From NCBI GenBank assembly GCA_023257035.1, contig JALRDI010000068.1, positions 1 to 5,889 of the forward strand: a stretch of DNA of 5,889 bases, given 5' to 3'. Under the pieces are notes generated by a model. That model saw nothing but the letters and a program-made list of their open reading frames with translations, did not search any database and was not told where the DNA came from. A program made the translations under genes and the position numbers. Of the stretch, positions 1-5,046 are shown one piece after another. The first letter of the stretch is position 1. Every line of letters starts with the position of its first letter. This DNA is from Ilumatobacteraceae bacterium. GTDB lineage: Bacteria; Actinomycetota; Acidimicrobiia; Acidimicrobiales; Ilumatobacteraceae.

Positions 1-1
1 T

Positions 2-34
2 TTGCTTGTAGGTCGTAAGATTATCGGTAAGGCC
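2..34 (+). other. Probable upstream segment of the RNase E/G gene in a shifted frame
   Basis: At the left edge only frame 2 is open: it reads LLVGRKIIGKA before meeting a stop at 47-49. Frame 1, which carries the RNase from about 31 onward, has stops at 16-18 and 28-30, and frame 3 has a stop at 9-11. A basic and aliphatic stretch just before the (G)HGLIVRT sensor strand is what the family shows there, so this short piece may be the preceding part of the same protein. Joining it to the downstream frame needs a net loss of 3n+1 bases, or a gain of 3n+2, at roughly 26-37. The segment is too short for homology to be certain. Confidence 0.4.
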
Positions 35-813
35 ATGGTCTCATTGTGAGAACTGCAGCCGAACACGCAACGGAGGCAGAACTCACTGCTGATATGCGGT
101 TGCTGCTCGAACAGTGGAACCGAATTGAAGAACTTGCCAAGGGGGCGAAGAAACCAACGCTTCTGCACCGTGAACCTGAATTAGCGGTTCGCGTCATTCG
201 CGAGGAGTTCAATGCTGATTACCGCGGCGTGGTCATCGATGATCGGCGTTTGTTTGAAGAAGTTCGAGACTACGTAGCGGCATTCAACCCTGAATTGGCG
301 GACAGGGTTGAGTACTACGATGCTGAAGCCGAGGGGCTGGCGTTATTCGAGCGTCATCATGTGCACGAGCAGGTGCATAAGGCGCTCGACCGCAAGGTAT
401 GGCTCCCTTCTGGCGGATCGCTGATTATTGAGCACACCGAGGCGTTGTCTGTCATTGACGTGAACACCGGTAAGAACGTCGGTACGTCAAACCTTGAGGA
501 AACGGTTTTCAATAACAACCTTGAGGCGGCTGAAGAGATTGCGAAGCAGCTTCGCCTACGAGATATTGGCGGGATCATCGTCATCGACTTCATCGATATG
601 GAGGTCAAGGCAAATCGGTCAAAAGTGATCGAAACCTTCCGTGACGCGCTCGCCCGCGATAAGACCAGAACCCAGGTGTTTGACATTTCTGAGCTAGGGC
701 TTGTCGAGATGACGAGGAAGCGGATCGGTGAGGGCTTGTTGACTGAATTCTCAGAAGAATGTCCGAATTGCTCGGGTAGAGGAGTGGTCGTCGACCACTC
801 GTTGCTCGACTGA
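31..813 (+). CDS. rne: RNase E/G-family endoribonuclease, C-terminal part (5' end missing or frameshifted)
   Basis: Single-strand-specific endoribonuclease that matures rRNA and tRNA and starts mRNA decay. Numbering from the GTG at 46, the sequence shows the 5'-monophosphate sensor Arg2-Thr3 (E. coli RNase E R169/T170), the two Mg-binding aspartates D138 (in IDVNTG) and D181 (in VIDFIDM), and the zinc-link CPNC at C239/C242. The spacing D138-D181-C239 (43 and 58 residues) equals that of E. coli D303-D346-C404. The protein ends about 13 residues after the zinc-link, so it has neither the small dimerisation domain nor a degradosome-scaffold tail. GTG 46 is unlikely to be the true start: family-like sequence (GHGLIV) continues in frame upstream to about 31, and the S1 domain and preceding residues would be absent. 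Stops at 16-18 and 28-30 close this frame upstream, so the gene is cut by the window edge and apparently frameshifted. Whether it is a pseudogene or carries a sequence error cannot be decided here. rne and rng cannot be separated from this fragment. Confidence 0.88.
   Translation, partial: GHGLIVRTAAEHATEAELTADMRLLLEQWNRIEELAKGAKKPTLLHREPELAVRVIREEFNADYRGVVIDDRRLFEEVRDYVAAFNPELADRVEYYDAEAEGLALFERHHVHEQVHKALDRKVWLPSGGSLIIEHTEALSVIDVNTGKNVGTSNLEETVFNNNLEAAEEIAKQLRLRDIGGIIVIDFIDMEVKANRSKVIETFRDALARDKTRTQVFDISELGLVEMTRKRIGEGLLTEFSEECPNCSGRGVVVDHSLLD
782..800 (+). repeat. Perfect 8-bp inverted repeat with 3-base loop at the end of the RNase gene
   Basis: GAGTGGTC (782-789) and GACCACTC (793-800) are exact reverse complements around the loop GTC. 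The hairpin lies inside the last codons of the RNase gene, 10 bases before its stop, and upstream of the probable rplU promoter. There is no T-run directly after it, so it is not a classical intrinsic terminator. It could slow polymerase, protect or end the RNase mRNA, or be a processing site. Confidence 0.45.
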
Positions 814-826
814 CAAAAATGTTCTG

Positions 827-835
827 TGATCTAAT
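827..835 (+). promoter_or_regulatory. Candidate extended -10 promoter for rplU-rpmA
   Basis: TGATCTAAT combines an extended -10 TG dinucleotide (827-828) with TCTAAT (830-835), five of six matches to TATAAT. The only -35-like hexamer nearby, CTGACA (810-815), is 14 bases upstream, too close for a normal spacer, so the extended -10 would have to compensate. Transcription would start near 842, giving a leader of about 44 bases before the rplU ATG. Family knowledge supports a promoter here, since ribosomal protein genes are strongly expressed. Confidence 0.4.
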
Positions 836-877
836 GAATTTGGCAGTTGGTACTGATGTCTGTACCCGTTAGCATCC

Positions 878-883
878 GTGAGG
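878..883 (+). promoter_or_regulatory. Ribosome binding site supporting the rplU start at 886
   Basis: GTGAGG ends two bases before ATG 886. If its GTGA pairs with the UCAC part of the anti-Shine-Dalgarno sequence, the aligned spacing becomes about 7 bases, which is normal. The same hexamer, also two bases from ATG, precedes the - strand dGTPase-like gene. Confidence 0.5.
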
Positions 884-885
884 CT

Positions 886-1191
886 ATGTACGCAGTAATC
901 GCCACAGGCGGTAAGCAAGAAAAAGTCGCCGAAGGCCAACAGGTCACCATCGAGCTCATTGAGGGTGATGAAGGCTCTGAAGTATCATTTGTTCCGGTTC
1001 TCGTCGTTGACGGCGACCGTGTGCTCGCTGGGTCGTCGCTGGACAAGGCTGCGGTCAAGGGCCGCATCCTTGGCACCACCAAAGGCCCGAAGGTGAATGG
1101 TTTCACCTACAAGCGTCGCACGAATCAGCGCCGTCGCTATGGGCACCGCCAGAACTACAGCGTGGTCGAGATCACGTCGATTACAGCGTGA
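886..1191 (+). CDS. rplU: 50S ribosomal protein L21 (bL21)
   Basis: Structural protein of the large ribosomal subunit that binds 23S rRNA. The 101-residue product matches the usual length of about 100-105. It begins MYAVIATGGKQ, the family's N-terminal strand, and carries the basic C-terminal signature FTYKRRTNQRRRYGHRQNY (residues 73-91) that contacts RNA. In-frame starts upstream (TTG 847, ATG 856) would add a 10-13 residue extension with no family counterpart, so ATG 886 is preferred. rpmA follows after 20 bases, the conserved rplU-rpmA pairing. The preceding RNase gene ends 72 bases upstream, and that gap holds a candidate promoter. Nothing unusual is seen in the protein. Confidence 0.97.
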   Translation: MYAVIATGGKQEKVAEGQQVTIELIEGDEGSEVSFVPVLVVDGDRVLAGSSLDKAAVKGRILGTTKGPKVNGFTYKRRTNQRRRYGHRQNYSVVEITSITA

Positions 1192-1199
1192 GATTGAGC

Positions 1200-1204
1200 G
1201 GAGG
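1200..1204 (+). promoter_or_regulatory. Strong Shine-Dalgarno site of rpmA
   Basis: GGAGG sits 7 bases before ATG 1212. It is the most canonical ribosome binding site in the window and fixes the rpmA start. Confidence 0.8.
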
Positions 1205-1211
1205 TTAGGAC

Positions 1212-1466
1212 ATGTCAAAAACCAAAGGTGGCGGCTCAACCCGCAACGGTCGTGACTCAAATGCTCAGCGTCTTGGCGTGAAGGTATTTGATGGCACCAA
1301 GATCACGGCTGGCACAATCATCATTCGTCAGCGTGGCACCCGCGTGCACCCTGGTAAGAACGTAGGCATCGGTGGCGATGACACGTTGTTCTCACTGGTT
1401 GATGGATCAGTGAAGTTTGGTCAGCGCAAGGGCCGCAAGGTCGTTGACGTTAACCCTGTTGCCTGA
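1212..1466 (+). CDS. rpmA: 50S ribosomal protein L27 (bL27)
   Basis: Large-subunit protein whose flexible N-terminal tail reaches towards the peptidyl-transferase centre and helps place tRNA. The 84-residue product shows the family pattern GGGSTRNGRDSNAQRLGVK (residues 6-24), followed by IIIRQRGTRVHPG and a basic C-terminal region (GQRKGRKVVDVNP). The N-terminus is of the direct type: there is no cleavable extension of the kind removed by Prp protease in Firmicutes. Start Met is set by the GGAGG site 7 bases upstream. It is co-directional with rplU and probably co-transcribed. Downstream it meets the - strand dGTPase-like gene with only four bases between the two stop codons, whereas many Actinobacteria have obg directly next. 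Confidence 0.97.
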   Translation: MSKTKGGGSTRNGRDSNAQRLGVKVFDGTKITAGTIIIRQRGTRVHPGKNVGIGGDDTLFSLVDGSVKFGQRKGRKVVDVNPVA

Positions 1467-1474
1467 GGCATCAG
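1456..1474. terminator. Imperfect hairpin across the rpmA/dGTPase convergent stop codons
   Basis: CTG-T-TGCC (1456-1463) can pair with GGCA-T-CAG (1467-1474) around the loop TGA, giving seven pairs and one T-T mismatch. The loop is the rpmA stop codon and the right arm contains the stop of the - strand gene. With four intergenic bases this is a plausible place for a bidirectional terminator, but no T-run follows on either strand, so the role is a guess. Confidence 0.3.
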
Positions 1475-2625
1475 ATTCCAATTCCGGCGGGCAGTTGTTC
1501 AGATTGCCACCCGAGTAGTTCAACCGCCTGACGGCAGGCGTATCTGTCCGTCATTCCACTTACCCAACTCACTGCGGCGAACAGTGCTTCGTCGTTGTTG
1601 TGTTTCGTCTCAGAGTTGAGGAGAGCTTCAACAGGTATCAGGGCGGTATGTGTTGCGAAGTGCTCAACAAGAGCCTGCAACATTGAGATCACACTCTTCG
1701 CTTGGTGTTGTGAGGCAGGGCGAAGATAGATGTTCTCGTAATTGAATTTTCTGAACTCTGACAGGGCTTCGGCGATGTCGTTTGTCATTCCGATGCGCCC
1801 CGACTGTTGAGTGGCCTGCAGCATTGCTCGAACGAATGTGCCTAGTTGCTGGCTTCTCGTGGTTCCGCATCTCGACGAGATGATGGCAGGGAGCATGTCA
1901 GCCGTGACGATTCCGGCCGCAACAGCATCTTCGAAATCGTGGCAGACGTACGCAATTCGATCAGCCCATGACACGACCTCTCCCTCTGGGGTGCTTGGCG
2001 CAGGACGACTCCACGAATGATTCCTGATGCCATCCAGGGTTTCTTTGCAGAGATTGAGGGGCACGAGCGTCACGTCGGCACCCCACACTGCATGGTCGTA
2101 GCCATCGTGAAGAAAAGGCTCAAAGGCATCTTCGCTTGCGTGGCCACCTGGCCCGTGTCCGCAGTCGTGTCCGATCGCAATCGCCTCGGCAAGGTCAACG
2201 TTGAGCCCGAGTGGGCCAGCAACTGATCGTGCGATCTGGGCAACCTCAAGGGCGTGAGTTAAGCGCGTCCGTTGATGATCGTCCGGGAACACGAAGACCT
2301 GGGTTTTGCCGGCGAGGCGCCGAAACGCCGACGCGTGAAGAATGCGATCTCGGTCACGTTGAAAGCAGGTTCGGAATGGATCAGGTGATTCTTCGACGAC
2401 TCTGGACCCGGCACCGTGCGCTCGTGTTGCGAGTCGAGCCATTGAGTGATTCTGTCGTTCTTCCAACTCTTTACGTGAAATTACCGAGGGATCTCCGGGC
2501 CCTGCCCACGAATCTTCGTGTGCAAATGCAATGCCATCGCGCTGGTGGCCACGCATCGTGGAGGCCCACTTCTCGGCGCGTTCACCGAGTTCGCCTTCCG
2601 ATGAGAATCCACCTTCAACAGCCAT
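1471..2625 (-). CDS. dgt: dGTPase-like HD-domain triphosphohydrolase
   Basis: Predicted cytosolic metal-dependent nucleotide triphosphohydrolase of the dGTPase (SAMHD1-like) HD superfamily, which splits dNTPs to nucleoside plus tripolyphosphate and so adjusts dNTP pools. With 384 residues from ATG 2625, the metal site is H124 (TRLTHALEVAQIAR), H153-D154 (GHDCGHGPGGHASE) and D222 (WADRIAYVCHD). Upstream, the RDRDRILHASAFRRLAGKTQVF region (residues 90-111) is typical of dGTPases. The usual FEGNAQ segment after the HD pair is replaced by GYDHAVWGAD (residues 175-184), so it is a divergent subfamily and substrate preference is uncertain. The first 80 or so residues have no recognised fold. The frame is open up to 2697, but ATG 2625 has a GTGAGG site and avoids overlapping obg; a shorter start at Met24 is possible. 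The gene interrupts the rpmA-obg order on the opposite strand. Confidence 0.87.
   Translation of the reverse strand: MAVEGGFSSEGELGERAEKWASTMRGHQRDGIAFAHEDSWAGPGDPSVISRKELEERQNHSMARLATRAHGAGSRVVEESPDPFRTCFQRDRDRILHASAFRRLAGKTQVFVFPDDHQRTRLTHALEVAQIARSVAGPLGLNVDLAEAIAIGHDCGHGPGGHASEDAFEPFLHDGYDHAVWGADVTLVPLNLCKETLDGIRNHSWSRPAPSTPEGEVVSWADRIAYVCHDFEDAVAAGIVTADMLPAIISSRCGTTRSQQLGTFVRAMLQATQQSGRIGMTNDIAEALSEFRKFNYENIYLRPASQHQAKSVISMLQALVEHFATHTALIPVEALLNSETKHNNDEALFAAVSWVSGMTDRYACRQAVELLGWQSEQLPAGIGI
1525..1540. repeat. Perfect 6-bp GC-rich inverted repeat, 58 bases past rpmA
   Basis: CGCCTG (1525-1530) and CAGGCG (1535-1540) enclose the tetraloop ACGG. It lies within the 3' end of the dGTPase-like gene and could stop read-through from rpmA on the + strand, where TATCTGT follows. 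Stems of this length are expected several times by chance in a window this size, so the call is weak. Confidence 0.2.
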
Positions 2626-2665
2626 GTCCTCACGATAGGGCAGGTGTGTCGCTAGCGTGCTTGAT
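2626..2665. promoter_or_regulatory. Divergent promoter region between the dGTPase-like gene and obg
   Basis: Both genes must be read outward from this very short interval. On the - strand TATCGT (2637 down to 2632) ends 6 bases before ATG 2625; on the + strand TAGCGT (2653-2658) ends 7 bases before the in-frame GTG 2666 of obg. Both fit the actinobacterial TANNNT -10 pattern at the distance expected for leaderless mRNAs. Alternatives exist on both sides: GTGAGG (2633 down to 2628) as a binding site for the dGTPase-like gene, and AGGTG (2642-2646) 10 bases before GTG 2657 for obg. No good -35 box is visible for either. Confidence 0.35.
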
Positions 2666-3919
2666 GTGTCGCAGTTTGTTGATGAGTGCCAACTCAATAT
2701 TCGAGGGGGTGACGGAGGTGCTGGGTGTGTGTCATTCCGGCGCGAAGGACCCGTCGTCGATGGAGGACCAAATGGTGGCGACGGGGGAAACGGCGGTGAT
2801 GTCTGGCTGATTGCCGATCACAATGTCGCGTCGCTCCTTCCATTTCGTGACCATCCGCATCGCCGTGCAACTAATGGCGTTCATGGCAAAGGCAAAGATC
2901 TTCACGGTAAGCGTGGCACCACGCTGGAGGTGCGAGTACCTGAGGGGACGGTGGTGAAAGATCTCTACACCGGCGAAGTGCTTGCAGAACTCTTCCGTCA
3001 TGGCGACCGCTGGCTGGGGGCATCGGGAGGTCGCGGTGGCCGAGGTAATGCCCGTTTTCTCTCGAATAAGCGCCGCGCACCGACATTTGCGGAACAGGGT
3101 GAACATGGCGAAGAACGCTGGTTGAAACTCGAATTGCAACTCATGGCTGATGTGGCTCTCGTCGGATTTCCGAATGCAGGAAAGAGCACGCTGATCAGCG
3201 TGATTTCAGCTGCAAAACCCAAGATCGCGAACTACCCCTTCACGACTTTGGAGCCGAACCTTGGGGTCGTCGCGTTCGATGACGACACCAGTTTCGTCGT
3301 TGCAGATATTCCGGGGTTGATTGAGGGAGCGAGCGAAGGTCGGGGCCTTGGTCACCGATTTTTGAGGCATGTCGAGCGCGCCCGGGTGCTGTGTCTACTC
3401 ATTGACCTTGCGCCTGCTGACGGCATGAGCCCTCTACAGCAAGAGGAAACCTTGCTACACGAACTTGGCCAATATCGCCCTGATCTACTTGAACGTCCTC
3501 GGATTGTTGCCGGCACGAAGGCCGACATGGTCTCGGCCGAGGTGGTTGAGGAGTTTGGCGACCGGTTGGTAATTTCTTCGATTACGCAATCGGGTGTCCG
3601 AGACCTTGTTGGGCAGATGGCATCGGTCGTTCACGAGTCGCGTTCGGTAGAGCCCGACCACGATGGAGTTGTTGTGCTGAGGCCTGAGGTGACCGGGGCA
3701 GTTGTTGAGCGCCTAGCTGACAATGAGTTCAGGCTTGTGGGTCGAGAGGTTGAGCGTGTCGTTGCGCTCAATGATGTGACAACTCCTGAGGCATTGGATT
3801 GGATTGATTCACGTCTCGAACGCCTCGGAATTTCCAAGATGCTCTCACGTGCGGGGGTTGCCGACGGTGACATTGTCTGGATCGGTGAGTTCAGTTTTGA
3901 ATATCAGGCAGACGTGTGA
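2657..3919 (+). CDS. obgE: GTPase Obg (CgtA), ribosome assembly factor
   Basis: Essential cytosolic GTPase that binds the 50S subunit late in assembly and links GTP/ppGpp levels to growth. Numbering from GTG 2657 (420 residues): the glycine-rich Obg fold (about 5-160, with GGDGGAG and GGRGGRGN) is followed by the G domain with G1 GFPNAGKST (170-178), switch-II DIPGLIEGA (from 217), G4 TKAD (287-290; N replaced by T, a tolerated variant) and G5 SS (307-308). A C-terminal OCT domain covers roughly 345-418 (EALDWIDSRLERLG... IGEFSFEY). All domains are complete. Two starts compete: GTG 2657 has AGGTG 10 bases upstream, while GTG 2666 gives MSQFVDE, the N-terminal length seen in relatives (for example the M. 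tuberculosis form beginning MPRFVD). I give the longer form; the shorter is about as likely. proB follows after 37 bases and is probably co-transcribed. Confidence 0.96.
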   Translation: MLDVSQFVDECQLNIRGGDGGAGCVSFRREGPVVDGGPNGGDGGNGGDVWLIADHNVASLLPFRDHPHRRATNGVHGKGKDLHGKRGTTLEVRVPEGTVVKDLYTGEVLAELFRHGDRWLGASGGRGGRGNARFLSNKRRAPTFAEQGEHGEERWLKLELQLMADVALVGFPNAGKSTLISVISAAKPKIANYPFTTLEPNLGVVAFDDDTSFVVADIPGLIEGASEGRGLGHRFLRHVERARVLCLLIDLAPADGMSPLQQEETLLHELGQYRPDLLERPRIVAGTKADMVSAEVVEEFGDRLVISSITQSGVRDLVGQMASVVHESRSVEPDHDGVVVLRPEVTGAVVERLADNEFRLVGREVERVVALNDVTTPEALDWIDSRLERLGISKMLSRAGVADGDIVWIGEFSFEYQADV

Positions 3920-3950
3920 GTGTGTCAACATCGGTTGAGCAGATAGTTGT

Positions 3951-3955
3951 AGGGG
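3951..3955 (+). promoter_or_regulatory. Purine-rich ribosome binding site very close to the proB start
   Basis: AGGGG ends one base before ATG 3957, unusually close. No alternative start exists upstream, because an in-frame stop lies at 3936-3938 and the codons between contain no start, and the family's N-terminal strand begins exactly at this ATG. The start therefore stands despite the short spacing. Confidence 0.4.
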
Positions 3956-3956
3956 C

Positions 3957-5045
3957 ATGAAAGTTGTTGTCAAAATTGGATCATCGTCACTGACGCGTGC
4001 CGACGGTCGCATTGATCACAACGCAATTTCGCAACTCTGTGAGGATGTCGCAGGCGTAGTTGCCCAGGGCCATCAGCCGATCGTTGTTTCATCTGGAGCA
4101 GTTGCAGCTGGAGTTGGTGCAGTTGGACTTGAGGCTCGCCCGACCGACCTTGAGACACTGCAAGCGGTGTCAGCGGTTGGACAGAGCCGTCTCATGGGGG
4201 TGTATGACGATGAGTTAGCGTCCCATGGACTCGTCGGGGCTCAAGTGCTTCTCGACCCCCTCGATTTCGTTCACCGGGGTCAATATCTACATGCTCGCAA
4301 AACCCTTGAACGGTTGCTGGCGTTGCGCTGTGTGCCTGTGGTTAACGAGAATGACGCAATTGCAAGTAGCGAGCTGCGATTCGGCGATAACGACCGTATC
4401 GCAGCGCTGATTGCGCACAGCCTGAACGCCGACCTTCTTATTCTGTTGACCGATCTCGATGGGCTGTACACATCCGATCCCCGGGTGTCGAGTGACGCAA
4501 CGCTTGTTGAGACCGTGTCCGCTGATGATCCGTTGCTCTCCATTCAGGCCTCAACGTCGAAAAGCGGAGTTGGGTCTGGTGGGATGGCGTCGAAATTGGT
4601 GGCCGCCCGTATTGCCTCATGGTCGGGTGTGAGAACCGTTATCGCGAATGCTCAACAGCGTGGTGCGGTGTCAGCAATTGTGAGCGGTGAACGGATTGGT
4701 ACAACGTTTGAAGCGCACCATCGGACGCTGACAGCACGTAAGTTGTGGATCGCGTTCGCCGCTGAAACGGCTGGCCGCATCGTTGTTGATGATGGGGCGC
4801 GGGTAGCACTGACCACTAAGAACACGAGCCTGCTCCCTGCTGGGGTGACAGGTGTCGAGGGAGCGTTTGTGGCAGGAGCAACGGTCGAAATTGTCGGCGC
4901 TGACGGTGCAGTGTTTGCGCGCGGAATGTCGGCGTTATCAGCTGCTGAACTGCTCGATGTCGAGGGGAAGCAGACATCTGCACTTCCGCAAGGTATGCAT
5001 CACGAAGTCGTTCATCGTGATGACCTAGTCGTGCTTCCTGAGTGA
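3957..5045 (+). CDS. proB: Glutamate 5-kinase with C-terminal PUA domain
   Basis: Catalyses ATP-dependent phosphorylation of L-glutamate to gamma-glutamyl phosphate, the first and feedback-controlled step of proline synthesis, in the cytosol. At 362 residues it has the full two-domain architecture. The amino acid kinase domain (1-260) shows K6 in VVKIGSSSL, S46 in VVSSGAVAAG, D133 in VNENDAI, N145-D146 in RFGDNDRIA, LLTDLDGLYTSDPR (163-176) and K213 in GSGGMASK. These sit at a constant offset of four from E. coli K10, S50, D137, N149 and K217, so the active site is intact. A PUA domain follows (about 262-350). Its partner proA is not adjacent within this window. The gene lies 37 bases after obg, the usual actinobacterial arrangement, and ends one base from the stop codon of the convergent murJ-type gene. 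Proline feedback inhibition is known for the family but nothing here shows transcriptional control. Confidence 0.96.
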   Translation: MKVVVKIGSSSLTRADGRIDHNAISQLCEDVAGVVAQGHQPIVVSSGAVAAGVGAVGLEARPTDLETLQAVSAVGQSRLMGVYDDELASHGLVGAQVLLDPLDFVHRGQYLHARKTLERLLALRCVPVVNENDAIASSELRFGDNDRIAALIAHSLNADLLILLTDLDGLYTSDPRVSSDATLVETVSADDPLLSIQASTSKSGVGSGGMASKLVAARIASWSGVRTVIANAQQRGAVSAIVSGERIGTTFEAHHRTLTARKLWIAFAAETAGRIVVDDGARVALTTKNTSLLPAGVTGVEGAFVAGATVEIVGADGAVFARGMSALSAAELLDVEGKQTSALPQGMHHEVVHRDDLVVLPE

Positions 5046-5046
5046 A

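Noticed and set aside
847..885. N-terminal extension of rplU from TTG 847 or ATG 856
   Set aside because: The bL21 family starts at the M-Y-A-V strand, and the better-placed ribosome site precedes ATG 886. The extension would also overlap the expected leader.
2626..2697. Longer dGTPase-like start at 2697 (24 extra residues)
   Set aside because: It would overlap the obg start on the other strand, and the added residues have no family resemblance; ATG 2625 has a fitting ribosome site.
2211..2810. 199-codon open frame on the + strand
   Set aside because: It lies antisense to the N-terminal half of the dGTPase-like gene and out of frame with the 5' end of obg, has an unstructured Arg/Pro-rich translation with no recognisable motif, and is best explained as a shadow frame.
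2732..3139. 135-codon open frame on the - strand within obg
   Set aside because: It overlaps the glycine-rich Obg domain, whose protein conservation fully explains the region; its translation shows no recognisable domain.
3936..3956. Possible leaderless promoter (GATAGT) just before proB
   Set aside because: It does not fit the TANNNT pattern at the right spacing, and proB is 37 bases from obg with a purine-rich site ahead of its ATG, so co-transcription is simpler.
4090..4135. Short GGAGCAGTTG / GGTGCAGTTG direct repeats in proB
   Set aside because: They come from repeated Gly, Ala and Val codons in the conserved SSGAVAAG region, not from a DNA repeat element.
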